From assembly GCA_037976565.1 (NCBI GenBank), contig CP137680.1, positions 20,672,675 through 20,736,674 on the forward strand: a stretch of DNA of 64,000 nt. Direction: 5' to 3'. Made by a program: the position numbers and the translations under genes. Origin of the DNA: Mesocentrotus franciscanus. Taxonomy: Eukaryota; Echinodermata; Echinoidea; Camarodonta; Strongylocentrotidae. How positions within the stretch are numbered: position 1 is the stretch's first letter; every line of letters starts with the position of its first letter. The notes beneath the pieces are model-generated. The model saw only the letters and a list, made by a program, of their open reading frames with translations, was not told the DNA's origin and made no database searches. Below are positions 35,215 to 47,599 of the stretch, piece after piece.

Positions 35215-38030
35215 ATATATATATATATATGGTCGACGAATCTTTCCAAGCTTTATCAACATGTTCATGTATGTGTTAAAGAGGTGCCTCTAAGTTTTCT
35301 AAATAATTGATGTCTATTCAGTGGCAACAACCAAAATTTACTAAGAGAAATCACGTTAATGTTGCATTAAAATTATATCTAATCAAATGATCGAATGATT
35401 CAATTAAATTCAATTCAATTTATCATTTCATTAAAAAAAAATCACATATGATATATATATATATATATTGTGAAGTGTACTGGATCATTAACACCCGATA
35501 AGCCGATGGCTTGAGGGAAGTGGGTGGACCCATAACATAAATGACAAATGTGGAAAATACCAAACATTAAAATTCACAATATATTACAAAATGCAAGACG
35601 TAAACAAAGACATTACAAACTAAAACACAATTATAATACAGAACGACATAATTTATATGATAATTGTATGCATCAGGGAAGTCATTTATATGTGGCAAGA
35701 AGACGCAACTTGAATTTCGATTTGAAATAATTTAGAGTGGTCGCATTTTTAATTGAGTTTTCAATATTGTTCCATAATTCACCTCCTTTTTGTTGTATAG
35801 AATTTACCTTTCGTAATTTTAAACGTGAATATGGCAACAAAATGTTATCTTTTTGTCTTGTGTGAACATTTGATGATATTAATGATGAAAATGACGATTA
35901 TGACGATGAAGAGGACAACGACGATGATGATGTTTATAGCAATCATAGGTGTTCATGAAATATCTCTAAGAAATTAATGCCTCTTTCCCGAATTTCAGCT
36001 TTTAAGTTCCTAAATATTATGCGCCACATTAGTTAGAGCGAAAAAAATTGTAACATTTTAATCGGTGAAAATGTTATTTTAAAAATTCAAATTTTACTCT
36101 TAATAATTTGTTCTAGTTTAATGTTAGTAATAGTTGTCGGTGGACCACGTTATTTTGTACTTGTTAGTTGTCTACGAAATTCCATTTTCTGTTTTCGTCT
36201 GTTTGATCTTTGGAAATGCTGCAAACTAAAAAAAACACCATCCATACAGACTAAATTATTGAACGATTAAATAGCATGTTTATCGCACGAGCAAAGCGAG
36301 CGAGTTTAGAAGATTTTCACACCTCTGTAAGGCGAGTACTTAGACTCGGTGTCTGTATATCGATCATTTTGTTCGTAACATCTCAAAAATTTAGCGGGTC
36401 TTTTAGAAATACATCATAACAGCAAAACATCATCCATACCGTCCAAATATCTTCATTTCATTTACATTTATATACTTTTGTTTCTTTTAGTTTCGATGCC
36501 AATACATCACATAATTGGTCTCTAAACTTTTAGTAATTCTGCCGGCGTTCTGAAAGTTTATCATAATATAAATAAATATGATTTAGAAATACATTGCATA
36601 TATTAGTTATTTACGATGTTCACACCTAAAAATTAAAAAAAATACATATTTTTTTAACACATCTATTTAGATTAAATATCACAGTTCTATTGGTCTTTGC
36701 AACTTATGTCAATTTATAATATTTCTATCAAATGGACTGACACGTAATTAAAACAAAATACATTTGGGCTAACGAACAAAGAGAGCCAGTTGAGAACATT
36801 TATCACACTTTTACATTAATAGGTGGTATTTCTACCACTTTCGTCAGTGTATCACCATGGTCACGCTTGTTTTCAGTATTTCATGGCATTTTTCGGTTCA
36901 CCGTCATTTAAGATCTACCGACAAAAACATCAAATGAAGCATTACCCCTGCCCCTACTTTACTGCGGCTAGTGGTACTAAAGATATTTTGACAGTGTTTC
37001 AAATCAATTATATAGGAATTACAAGGCAATCCTCTTTAACAGTTAAAACTTATTCAGCTGGCACATGTTCTTGCAAAATCGTGCGTACTTGGTTTGTGAA
37101 AAGAAAATCATTCATTTAAGATTGATGTTTGGGCATAGAATTCAACTGCATAATTATAGAGTCGTCTCTAATGATCTCGAAATTATATATTTGGAATGTT
37201 TTTTTAAATTGATATGAATTTAATTGTATCATTTTGAATTTTATATATCTAAGGCTAGAATTCTCGGGAGGAACAATTTAACAACGTCCATCATCCCACA
37301 CCTCAAACCAAGGAAGACTGAAATAAAATTTCTCTTTAACTGTATCAATCCCGAGATATCCCGTTCCATAAAATTGAAATAGTCCTTTTAGAAGTTTTTA
37401 AATCCTTTTTAAACTATTATGAATAAAAATCAATTTCCAAAGGTTTTCCCCACAAATAATGGCAAAACCAATCAGTATGGACAGCTCGAAAACTACCAGG
37501 AGAAAGGCATTTTTGGTGTAGAAATGTAATCATACCTATATGACCCATCCCCCAGCTTGACCATAGTCATTTTGAAAACGGAAAATACCCAAATAAGTGA
37601 TTATCTTACCAAGATGTTTTACCAATTATTCTTGCTTCAGTTGCGTAAATGATGTTTCAGAGGAGCTTCACTTCTTAAGATTGATGACTTCTTGCTTAGA
37701 ATCCTGAAGGAAAGATAACAATCCTACGTGATGGTGACACATTAAAAAGCTATCGAGCCTAAGAATAAGGTCCTTGATAACTTGAAGTGCTCTCGTGTCC
37801 AAAGTCTTTTGTATGTGTTTGTATCCATTCGGGCTGCTATGGCGACGTTGTTGCTTGCTTACTTAGTAGTCATGCAGGGTAATTTAAGAACTGTGTAGCT
37901 CGCCTTTGTTTTATGGGGTGTTTGAAGGTGGGATTGACGATAGCGTATGTAATTGCAAATGACCACCAATACAATAATAACCACTAGATTATGACATAAG
38001 CTCTTAAGACTTCCACCATACATACCGGAT
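35215..38030. other. Gene-poor AT-rich DNA
   Basis: (TA)n near 35215 and 35455. A GATGAT-rich stretch lies near 35880-35930. Nothing coding is supported. Confidence 0.45.
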
Positions 38031-38031
38031 A

Positions 38032-38215
38032 TTGTTGCTGCAGCTAAGTCTGCTACTACTGCTGCTGCTACTACTACCACATCTACTACTATCACAACTA
38101 CTACTACTATCACAACTACTACTAGCACCATTACTTATACTAATATTGCTACTACTGCTACTTTTACTACTACTACTACTACTACTTCTACTTATATTAC
38201 TACTACTGCTACTTT

Positions 38216-38259
<44 letters not shown>

Positions 38260-38349
38260 TTACTCCTACTCCTACTGCTACTGCTACTGCTACTGCTACT
38301 GCTACTGCTACTGCTACTCCTACTCCTACTCCTACTCCTACTCCTACTC

Positions 38350-38422
<73 letters not shown>

Positions 38423-38655
38423 TTGTACTACTACAACTTTTACTGCTACTCAACCTCTATTATACTTCGACTACTGATGCTGCTGCAGTTGCTGCTACTA
38501 CCCGCTACTACTACTGCTACTACTACTACTAGCTACTACTACTACTTCAACTACTGCAACTTTTACCACTACTTCTATTACTGCTGCTGATGCTGCTACT
38601 ACTTTAAATGTTACTACTACTAGTACTACTACTACTACCTCTACTACTACTTATA
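38032..38655 (+). repeat. 600-bp (CTA)n/(CTG)n-type trinucleotide satellite
   Basis: About 200 consecutive ACT/CTA triplets interspersed with CTG, CTC and TTA variants; a (TACTGC)n block lies at about 38270-38315 and a (TACTCC)n block at about 38316-38350. Long Leu- or Ser-only open frames on both strands are artefacts. Confidence 0.93.
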
Positions 38656-39740
38656 TGAATAATTCTACCATTCGTATTTATATCAACTGTGACAAGAATT
38701 GAGATAATAGCTTGAATAAATCTGATGACACAATAAGACTGTTGGTTGCGGAAGAAGATGACGTTTAGCCTTTGATGACGAGAATAATGAGGAAATTCAT
38801 TCTATAAAATTGGAATATGAAATCGTGATTATCATGCATTCGATTTGTGCTTTTACACTTACAGTTCTATGAAAACTACCAAAGCTCTTTAAGGCATGCT
38901 GTTATGCACTGTCTCTACTCCATAATGAGCAATCTATACAGGCATAACGAGGATTGGAAGGGGGAAGAAGAAGAAACATAACATATGATAAGCGTAAAAC
39001 TTCTTCAGTCAGAAGAAATACGATGAGATAAAATAATATAAATCAATTTTTAGCATGGATTTGAAGTAAGACCATTGTGGCAACTACACAGACAACTCAG
39101 GAATTGCAATAAATCAAGCGAAGTCGAAATAAATACACCCATTGTGTCCATGGTAACATTATCATGAGCAGAAAGCATTGACGGTATTGCTCAGACGAAC
39201 CATTGTTCTGGATTGGGAAGAGGTTTAATGATTAACTAGACTGTGCTGTATGCCTAATTAAGAGAGTACTTCATCAGTCCAGTGATCAATAAATCAGACT
39301 TTGGACCCTATGTAGACTCCACCTCCATATTTTAAGTATCTGAGAGTCCAAGCCAGTGAAAAAAAATATACAAAGGGCTTACAGATTATTCGTATGATTA
39401 AGGAGCAAGCATACATTGAAACGTGTGTTGGTTCAAACGTCCATATGATGTCAACAAAGCATTTTTATATTGACAGTTCTGCATAATCCCATAGCCTAAT
39501 TAGCTTTAATATAATTGACGCGGTGGTTGTCAGCACATCCAGCCAAAGGGGCATGGAAGTTTATTAGATTATACATTTTGTCTGCACTTGACATACTATT
39601 TTGAATATGTCACACACACACACGCACAAATTTGTTCCTACGCTAATAATGTAGTGAATTTTGTAATTACAAATATCAACAAGTTTTGCTTTTACAGGGT
39701 GCGTCTATCAATAACATCGGGTTGTTGAATAATACTCAAA
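38655..39740. other. Gene-poor intergenic DNA
   Basis: No feature seen beyond a short (CA)n at about 39610. Confidence 0.45.
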
Positions 39741-39741
39741 A

Positions 39742-40325
39742 TTAAACCTGGGTCACAACCGACCGTGCATCTGCATCGGCGTCTGCTCAGCGACGGATTG
39801 TTTAACAAAATCCTTGCGTCGGACGCAAGGATTTGCACGTATTTTGAAGGCGCGTGGAACACGTAAGCGCCTGCAGGAGGTTTTTCAACATGTCCAATAA
39901 CCTCTACGTATTGCAAAGATTTTTTGATGAGCGCGCGTGAGGCATGCAGCCGTTGTTCTCCTGCGCTAACCTCGCAAGGGCATCCTGCGAGCATCGCACG
40001 GGTTACTTGCGCTGTTCTACGGACCCGCATGGTGTAGTACACACCAATACGGAGTCGCAAGATATCGAACGGCATTTGCAAGGCACCTGCACGGAGGTTG
40101 TGAGTTCTCCTCAAAGATTGCAGGTTAAGGGACAGTATGTTTGTTTGTCTGTCTTAGATTACACAAATACATCTCAATAATTGTATTGTACGTTTGGAGG
40201 AGGGTGCAAGACACCCACGAGGGATCGTAAGAAAGATCTGCGAATCGTAGATGTTGGCTTACGACCCGACCGCAGCTGCTAACATGCATGTTCAAAAAGA
40301 CGCACGGCGGGTTGTGACCTAGCAT
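39742..40325. mobile_element. GC-rich non-autonomous element
   Basis: Imperfect inverted ends: GGGTCACAACCGACCGTGC at about 39748 and its near-complement GCACGGCGGGTTGTGACC at about 40303-40320. The interior is clearly GC-richer than the flanks and full of small hairpins (for example CCTTGCG...CGCAAGG near 39810-39830). The 140-codon minus-strand open frame inside has no recognised family and is probably incidental. Confidence 0.5.
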
Positions 40326-40529
40326 ATAATAACATGATATTAACAGATGGATGAAATGAATAATGATGAGAGTGTGCGTGTGTTTGAGGGGTTTTGGGTG
40401 GGTGGGTGTTTGTATTTCTGTATGATGACCCAGGAGGATCACGTCCTTTGCTTTCCATCCAATTTAAATAGTTCCTTTCATTATTTTTTTGTATAAACAA
40501 GTTTGGAACAGATATGCATTTGTAGAGGT

Positions 40530-40796
40530 GTCGTGCTTTTGTGGATCCGTCACCGGACTGCGAATCATATGGTCCGCGGTCCGAATCCCGCTTCAGCACT
40601 ATTGCCTCTGGCAAGACTTTAATCAGCATTTGCCACTCTCCAACTAAGTGATGTAAATGGTTACCCGGTAGACAGAAATCCCTGGAATGCCAGAACGCTT
40701 CATTAGGGCCGCTCAACTAAATGCCGGGGTAATAATAGTACAGCGCTTAGAAACATTAGTATGAGGCGATATATAAATGTTATGATTATGTTACCA
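40530..40796 (+). mobile_element. tRNA-headed SINE with GCGC tail, plus copy
   Basis: Same layout as 31287-31652: tRNA-like head with GGTCCGCGGTCCGAATCCCG, body TCTGGCAAGACTTTAATCAG, CCACTCTCC, GTTACCCGGTAG, CCGGGGTAATAATA, then AGCGCTTAGAAAC and a T/A-rich tail. Confidence 0.75.
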
Positions 40797-41167
40797 ATAA
40801 TGCATCATGCAACAAAACATAAGTTATCATGAGAAATAATTACATTATGGCGATATAGCAAAATCTTCATCATCATTCATGGCTACACATTTATAGACTT
40901 TGTTATTATCGGTCTAGGTTTTCTCAAATTTGCTGCAACCGGTCTTCGAAATTTTTTCTGTTTCCACTCAGGCTAACTGTCTATGAAAGTTCGATTCCCG
41001 AAACTGTAGGCCCATACTCACGCCGTATGGACAGCTAACATTATTCAAAGCAAGCTCAGTCATAACCACGCAATATAATACGTGATAGATTCGTATCGAA
41101 AAATCTTTGTTTTTAAATTGCGCGGTCAATGCGACTTAATTGGCATTATTTTGTTATTAAAATCATA

Positions 41168-41364
41168 TTAAAACCCCTCTGCACCAGTTTGGCATGGAAG
41201 GGATTAGACCTCCCTGCAAGGTCACTGACAGGTGGTTATCTCATCAAATCAGCTCTCAGTTAACATAAGAAAAAGGGCATCATGGGGGATCAACGGGTAC
41301 TGCTTAGGCATTGTTGTCTGTAAAGAGGGCGCAAGTAGCTATAAGTAGTGCAGTGGGGCTTTAA
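41168..41364 (+). mobile_element. TTAAAGCCCC MITE, copy 3
   Basis: Best-preserved copy: left TTAAAACCCCTCTGCACCAG, right AGTGCAGTGGGGCTTTAA. About 197 bp, non-coding. Confidence 0.88.
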
Positions 41365-41531
41365 GAGGAAAGCTACGTTGTCCGATGTAACATTAAGTGT
41401 ACTTTTATTGCAGCAATTTTATATATTTTTTCAATTAGAAACACAACCCTTGTTTTCTTTTCCTTCCCTATAGGGGAAACTGGAAAGGTTAAAGAAGAAC
41501 AAACTAGATATAAGAAGCGCTCCATAGTAAC

Positions 41532-41839
41532 CAGGGGCGGATCCAGCCGGCGGCAAGGGAGGGGGCCTAAAAAGGGGCCCACTTCGTGCGAAAATTTGAA
41601 AATCGTGCCGGTAATTTTTTTTTTCCACCGCCAGCCCCCCCTTGGGCGCCAGGGGTAGTGAGCACAATTTTTTTTTTTTGGTACCCGAAAAAAATTTTTC
41701 CCTACGGGAAGGATTTTTTTTCCACCGCCACCCCTTGGGCGCCAAGGGAGGGGCCCAACTTCTTTTTTCAAAAAAGGGTGTTTTTACCTGTTTTTTTTCT
41801 AGGGAGGGCCCGGGCCCCGGGCCCCTGGATCCGCCACTG
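41532..41839 (+). mobile_element. GGATCCGCC hAT-like MITE with 8-bp target duplication
   Basis: 308 bp with terminal inverted repeats CAGGGGCGGATCCAG / CTGGATCCGCCACTG. It is flanked by ATAGTAAC (41524-41531) and ATTGTAAC (41840-41847), an 8-bp duplication with one mismatch. The 8-bp size and CAG ends are typical of the hAT superfamily. Confidence 0.85.
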
Positions 41840-41847
41840 ATTGTAAC

Positions 41848-42394
41848 TGTTCTGTTTATTCTTCTGTTTAGAATGCTTATAGAGGCTTGATTTTCTTCTG
41901 AATATAAAAAAAAACGCTTGGAGAAGAAAGGTTCTTTTAATAACACGATCACAAAAACTCTCGAAAAAAGCCAACCTAAGGAAATTTCAACAGCCTCGTT
42001 CGTCACCCAATGAAATATGTCAACATCACAATATTGCATTGCGTGCTCAAATCGATCATGCTCAAAGCAATTGTGTTTAAACTGTCTTTTGACAAAAATA
42101 TTGCATTACTTCTTTTCTAACGATTTCGTATCAAGAATGGGGATGTTAAAAATGCGGAGGTCATTTTATTGCAAGTGCTTTATACTGCCTTCTACCAATA
42201 TATGTCACAGAATATATGAGGCATATATGACGCTACGATTAGCCTTCACTAATTGTACCCTAAATTAAATTGTTGCGTCTGTTCCTAGAGATTGTGCTGG
42301 ATCTGGTCTGGGTATTTATATCCGATTATCCTTGAATTGGGCACGAGAAATAAAGCCTTTTATGCAACTGGCCTAAAAAAAGGATAGCTTGTCA
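41848..42394. other. Intergenic DNA
   Basis: AT-rich; nothing supported. Confidence 0.4.
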
Positions 42395-42590
42395 CGATTT
42401 TGCTAATAACAATACTGATAATATGCTGTTCTTGTACAGCGCATATCACATTAACAATAACGTCTCTATGCGCTTGCAAAGGGATTTGGATGTATACCCC
42501 GGCTTTAGCTCCGGCAACTCAAGGACTACGTCCTACCAGATACCCACTTGCTACATCAAGGTCGAGTATGGCGACTGTAGATGAACATGA
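42395..42590 (-). mobile_element. SINE fragment, 5'-truncated
   Basis: On the minus strand the GGGTATCTGGTAGG, GCCGGGGTATA and GCGCTGTACAAGAAC phrases match body and tail of the GCGC-tailed SINEs above, ending in a T/A-rich tail. The tRNA head is missing. It abuts the 3' end of the LINE fragment. Confidence 0.6.
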
Positions 42591-42639
42591 TTATTGTCTT
42601 CGTTCGTTCGTACGAAGAATATCAAGGAGTACATCATCT

Positions 42640-44690
42640 AAATAGGGAGATCCTTATTTAGCCAGCTGATTGTCTCATCATCGAGCTCTCGAAGTCCAGG
42701 AGCACCGTGAGGGGATTTGTAGATAGGACAAGCATCGATGACATGATCCATAGTTTGGATCTCTCCACAGGCACAGTCTGGCGATGGATCAGCTCCAATT
42801 TTTATGCAGGAAGTATTGTGTACGGCCAACTCCAGTTCTGATAGGGTTGAGGTTGACCCAGGCTTTTCTTGAGAGGTCGCTGCCACTTGGTTTTGCACAG
42901 GGCTCTGGGATGAACTCCTTCAAGTTGGTAGTAGACGAATTCCACTGGTCTGACCAGCGTTTTGCTATCCAGATGGGTAAGGTGGAGGGGGGCTTCTCAA
43001 GCGGCAGCTCAGCAGCCTGTGTTGCAAAGTGTCTTCTAAGGAGACGCTGTCCTTCAAAGGCAGAGGGGGCAGGAACAAGGCATTTATCTCTGTCATGCTT
43101 TTGGGCAAGCTTAGTGTACTGCGCATCTCGTCTGAGCTGAGCTGGTGGTATGCCAGACAGTATTGGCAGGTTGCTGACAGGTGTTGCAGTGAGTGTTCCG
43201 CTGATTAGTCTCATAGCATCATTGAGAACAACATCAACCTTGTGTACATGGGTGCTGTGGCTCCATGCAGGTGCGGCATACTCGGCAGACGGCAGTTGAG
43301 AAAGCAAGAGCTAGAGTGGAGGGGCGAAGGGTGGTGAAATCAGCTCCCCATCCGGTCCCTGCAAGCTTCTTTAGGAGAGACACTCTGGCTTGGGTCTTTT
43401 GAGCTGTGGCTTTGGCATGCTCGTGGAAGGTGAGGCTTCGATCAAGAATGACACCTAGGTACTTTGGTGTGGGGTCAAAATTCAGTCTGGACCCATTCAG
43501 TGAGATATTCAGCTCTCGGTTGGCGCATCGGTTTGCCAGATGGAAGACGGAGGATACAGTCTTCGGTATGCTCATCTTGAGATGCCATCTGTTGAAGAAC
43601 TCAGCTAGCATGCTCAGGTCCTTCTCCAGTGATGTTTCGATTGCCTCGAAGGAGTGGTTGGCGAACCCCAGTGCGGTGTCGTCTGCGTAGGAATACTGCA
43701 TGCATTCCCCCTTGGGCATATCAGAGACATAGATGTTGAAGAGTATCGGAGCGAGGACAGAGCCTTGCGGCACACCATTGCGGAGTCTCCTCTTCCTACT
43801 GCATTCGCCGTTTGATGTTTCAAGAACAAATGAGCGGTTTTGTACAAGCAGCATGATAAATTTGACAATTCTTACATCTGGAATGGTCTGCAGGGTCTTG
43901 AGGTATAAGCCACGGTGCCATACTGTGTCAAATGCCGCAGTAAGGTCGACAAGAACTGCGCCAAACTTCTGCTTCTTCTGGAAGGCCGTCTCTATGTCGT
44001 TTACAAGCCGGACCACTTGGTCGGTGGTTGATTTACCTTTCCTGAAACCTGCCTGTGTAGTAGGTATAGCTTCTCTTCGACGGTGTCGACGATTCTGGCA
44101 AGTAGCAGCCTTTCAAGTAGCTTGTAGATGTGAGATAGCAGGCTGATTGGACGATAGCTCTTGGGCTCGTCTGCAGGCTTCATGGGCTTCACGATGGCAA
44201 TAACTTTAGCGGTTTCCATTTCGATGGAATAGTGGATGTTGTCATGCAGGTAGAGAGAAAGGCTTGTAGCCAGGAAGTAGCTTTTTGACTCATGTTCTTG
44301 AGGAACTCTGTGTGGATGTTATCATTGCCTGGTGCTTTGCCGGACTTTATTGATTTCAGTGCAGTTTCAACCTCATCCAAGGTGAAGGCTTCAGACATGG
44401 AGGTTGACTCTGGAGTGGACTTGAGGAGGTTCTTAATCTCAGAGTTCACTGAGCGAGAGTGGATTTTGGCCTCAGTGGTTTTATCTTGCCACTTTCCATT
44501 GTTAACTAGGACTGAAGCGATTGAGTTTGCAGTAACAGGACACTGTTTTGGAGCACTGCTACGACTAGTGAGTTTGTTGATTATTGTCTTGCTAAGGGAG
44601 GATAGTGATGCGGCAAGGGTTCAAGTCTCCAGGAGCATTTCAAAAAGGAAAATGTTCACCACTGTAGACAACTTCTGGTCTCTACTTTTT
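42640..44690 (-). mobile_element. Jockey-like LINE fragment (reverse transcriptase), defective
   Basis: A non-LTR retrotransposon ORF2 remnant. In order: FTLDEVETALKSIKSGKAPG and SYRPISLLSHIYKLLERLL (RT entry motifs, about 44100-44400), the palm, then a C-terminal Cys/His segment CACGEIQTMDHVIDACP (about 42710-42770). The endonuclease domain is absent (5' truncation near 44690). At least four frameshifts (near 44218, 44045, 43290 and 42815) break the frame, so it is dead. Its 5' edge coincides with the left edge of segmental unit D. Confidence 0.88.
43234..44016 (-). pseudogene. LINE reverse-transcriptase palm fragment
   Basis: 260 residues open. RT motif A is LVDLTAAFDTVW (Asp24 and Asp30), motif B NGVPQGSVLAP (80-90), motif C YADD (110-113) with both catalytic aspartates present, then a thumb-side PKYLGVILDRSLTF. 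The catalytic core looks intact but the flanking frameshifts make the full protein impossible. Confidence 0.9.
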
Positions 44691-45362
44691 TAAATTCAAT
44701 GTGCCTAGAACAACCTTTGTAATTCACAACCTGATCGTTGGATAGAGCGCGTTGCACATGAGGCATCATCTGCCCGACGCAGGATAGCGTCAGCGACTGG
44801 CTTGGCCTTTAACGCGCCGCGTAAGGGTGACATCGTGCAGAAAGGTGATCGCTCAATTACCAGTGCAGATAATGCATGAAATCACTGGCGTAGGGCCTGA
44901 TTGCCTTGACAGACTTGATTAGCGCAGGTAATAACACAATTAGATGACGCAACGTCAGCCGTCGTGCGAAAACGGCATGCTTTGGCATAACCATTCGGGA
45001 GGCTATCCACAGTCCCGTAAATTCCTCATGCTGAGTAGAGTTGCACAAATTAACACTCAACAATATACTTTCTGTATCTTATTCTTATCTTGACTATTTG
45101 TCTTTCTTACATTAAAAATCGTGTTTTCACATTTAATGAGCCTTGTATAGATACACGGAAATAACCCTGTCACCATAAGCACTTGATAATTTGGATAATG
45201 ATTAATTAATACTTAATCAAAGTATGATTTCCTATGTGTAGGCTCAACAATTAAAACATTAACAAAAACGATTAATGCCATTCATCTCATTGGTCAGCAT
45301 TATTTTTACATGTTGTATAAAGCTGTGAAACCGAATAAATACTTCGGATTTGACGGAGAATC

Positions 45363-45475
45363 ACTGAGACTGAATTCCATTCGGATGCAGCTTATTTGCA
45401 GTGCCACATCTTAAATACCAATCGGACTTAACTTATTCTGGACATATCATTAAAAGAAACCGCAATCCTTACAAG
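45363..45475 (+). promoter_or_regulatory. Gene D: predicted 5' non-coding exon
   Basis: Start motif GAATCACTGAGACTG (45358-45372) with an AATAAATA TATA-like box at 45334-45341, about 29 bp upstream of the start; a TATAAAG lies further up at 45316. The donor AAG|GTAAGT ends the exon at 45475. An ATG at 45386 opens a nine-codon ORF ending in TAA because of a four-base insertion relative to E and F. Confidence 0.6.
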
Positions 45476-46943
45476 GTAAGTTTCGGAAGGTAGTACTTTC
45501 AATGATTTAGAAAGAAAGATGGTTTGGCTATAAACTTTCTGCTTCTCTCTTTCAGCTCTTCTCTCTCTTAGGGTCTCATTTAGCCCTTTTAACCTATCCG
45601 TATATTTCGTCTTATTTTTCTAGCTTTTTATTTTAACAAACCAGAAATAAATTGCAAATCCGTAATCAGTTGTTCAGAATAAATTTAACAAATTCAGAAA
45701 TTATTTGAATCAATCAGAAATAAACTATCAGAAATAAAACCTTTCACCTTCAAATCATCAACTCCAAATTCAAGACATCCAAAAGGAACTGATTCAAATA
45801 CGGAAAACAACAAGGCTCTTAGAAATATCGAAATTTCTTCCCCTTCTCTCTGAGTTTTAAGGTATTGAATTATTTATTATTTGTCTACATACATCAAATG
45901 GCGATCACATTTGTATACCTGTGATTAAATGTTACCGTTAAATAATTACTGGGAAGTTTTATAAAATTATTTAGTTGAAAATTATTTGATTAAAAAAAAA
46001 TCTATCGTATTCCTAAACTTTATATAAGACCAACAACATATTCTATTGAAGAAAGTATGCTTACCAAAAATTAGTACCTTGACAATGAAATCCCCTTTTC
46101 AATTGTTCCCAGCCATATCCAATTCTTCTAATTTTCTTGGTAATTCTACGGAATATTCTTTTTGTTATAAAAATGAAGTAAATTCAAACAAATGAATTTA
46201 TAATTGATGATATACATATTTATGCTCTGGTACTTATAATCTTGAATTTAATATTTTCCCCCTCTTTCGGTTCTATTAAATAATATCTATATTAACTTAC
46301 TTTGGCAAACTCGCATATAATTTACATTACACTTATTTATTTACATGTACTTGTACTTTATTGTTTTTAGTAGCATAACATTTTTTCGGGAAATCGAATC
46401 ACAATTTATTACTTTCTGTTCCACTGTACAATACCGGACACAGGGGTGTTGCTAAATCAATCGTAAAGAAGGAGTCGCACAAAATTCGCGGGAAATCTTC
46501 TAAGTACATGCAAATGATAGAGTCTTTGCAATTTGTCGCCAATATTTGCAGATCACCGAGTGCCGAACAAAATTGAAAGGGGGGAGGAGGGGCGTCACAC
46601 TCTCTCCTCGACTGCTAAAATAGGATCCCCATATGTATTTTAAAGAGGGTTCACCTTCATAAGTAGTTGTTCTTATATAGTGTGTATAGAACAGTACAAG
46701 ATGTTTATGCCAAATATTACGTTGATATTACGATCGTGTTACTATCACATATTTGGTATAGTGATAGAGGTGTGACATACTTGCAATACAATTTTCCACA
46801 TATCTGGACAGATATAGTTGACTATATGGACAGAATAAATAAACCATAACAAAATTAATGTGCTGCTAAATGATAACTAACCTGTACCATCTCCGGTATC
46901 TCTGTTCTACAATTTAGAAGTATTGTGTTTTCTCCAAATACAG
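45476..46943 (+). other. Gene D intron (predicted)
   Basis: 1.47 kb, GT-AG, acceptor TTTTCTCCAAATACAG. AT-rich; no repeat family recognised. The first 130 bp after the donor resemble the introns of E and F; the rest does not. Confidence 0.55.
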
Positions 46944-46944
46944 A

Positions 46945-47595
46945 ATGATACGCCGTGTGTTTGTTGGACCGTATTGGTTGGTCTTTCTGCTGATAATATC
47001 AACAATTTCCATACTGAATATGGCAAGTACTACGGCGACAGATCCTACAGCTACCGATGAAAGCACACCGACAGAAGAATCTGCAACTACTGATACGAGT
47101 GCATCGACAAGGGATTCTGCAACTGCTGATACGAGTGCATCGACAGGGGATTCTGCAACTACTGATCCAAGTGCATCGACAAGGGATTCTGCAACTGCTG
47201 ATACGAGTGCATGGACAAGGGATTCTGCAACTGCTGATACGAGTGAATCGACAAGGGATTCTGCAATTACTGATCCAAGTGCTAACACCACAACCTCCGC
47301 GATGACTACTAGAGGCGAAGAGATATCTACTAAAGGGGAAGATCCTACAAGTCCCCCAGAGGAACCACTCTCGGCTGGTGCTATCGCAGGAATCGTCATT
47401 GGTTCGCTGGTAGGAGTTGCTGCCATTGCAGGTGGTGTTCGTTACGCTGTGATCCACTGTAAAGGTACCTCACAGGTTAGTCCTGAGAGCAACGTGAGCA
47501 AGGATATCGAGGTACAGAGCATGTCTAGGGAAGAAGTCGAAGTAAACGACAAGGCCCATCTTACTCCCACAGATAACGACCAATCTGAAACATAA
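46945..47595 (+). CDS. Gene D: short mucin-like type I membrane protein
   Basis: 216 residues. The signal peptide covers about residues 1-28 (WLVFLLIISTISIL). Residues about 35-118 are six to seven 12-residue units of the type TDTSASTRDSAT; unlike the other members these carry Arg and Asp in nearly every unit. Stalk: NTTTSAMTTRGEE (with one N-glycosylation sequon), then PPEEPLSAGAIAG into a glycine-rich helix (about 143-170). The 46-residue tail ends DNDQSET and is almost identical in E and F. One splice acceptor precedes the ATG by one base, so the protein is a single exon. AATAAA overlaps the stop. It is the only plus-strand member with a short array and an intact frame; function unknown, surface location likely. 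Confidence 0.84.
   Translation: MIRRVFVGPYWLVFLLIISTISILNMASTTATDPTATDESTPTEESATTDTSASTRDSATADTSASTGDSATTDPSASTRDSATADTSAWTRDSATADTSESTRDSAITDPSANTTTSAMTTRGEEISTKGEDPTSPPEEPLSAGAIAGIVIGSLVGVAAIAGGVRYAVIHCKGTSQVSPESNVSKDIEVQSMSREEVEVNDKAHLTPTDNDQSET
47041..47290 (+). repeat. 36-nt coding repeat array of gene D
   Basis: Six to seven units of 36 nt; key phrase ACGAGTGCATCGACAAGGG. Confidence 0.88.
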
Positions 47596-47599
47596 TAAA

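Noticed and set aside
38004..38532. Poly-Ser and poly-Leu open frames
   Set aside because: Direct translation of a trinucleotide satellite.
39692..40114. 140-codon minus-strand ORF in the GC-rich island
   Set aside because: No recognisable domain. High GC lowers stop frequency, and it lies inside an inverted-repeat element.
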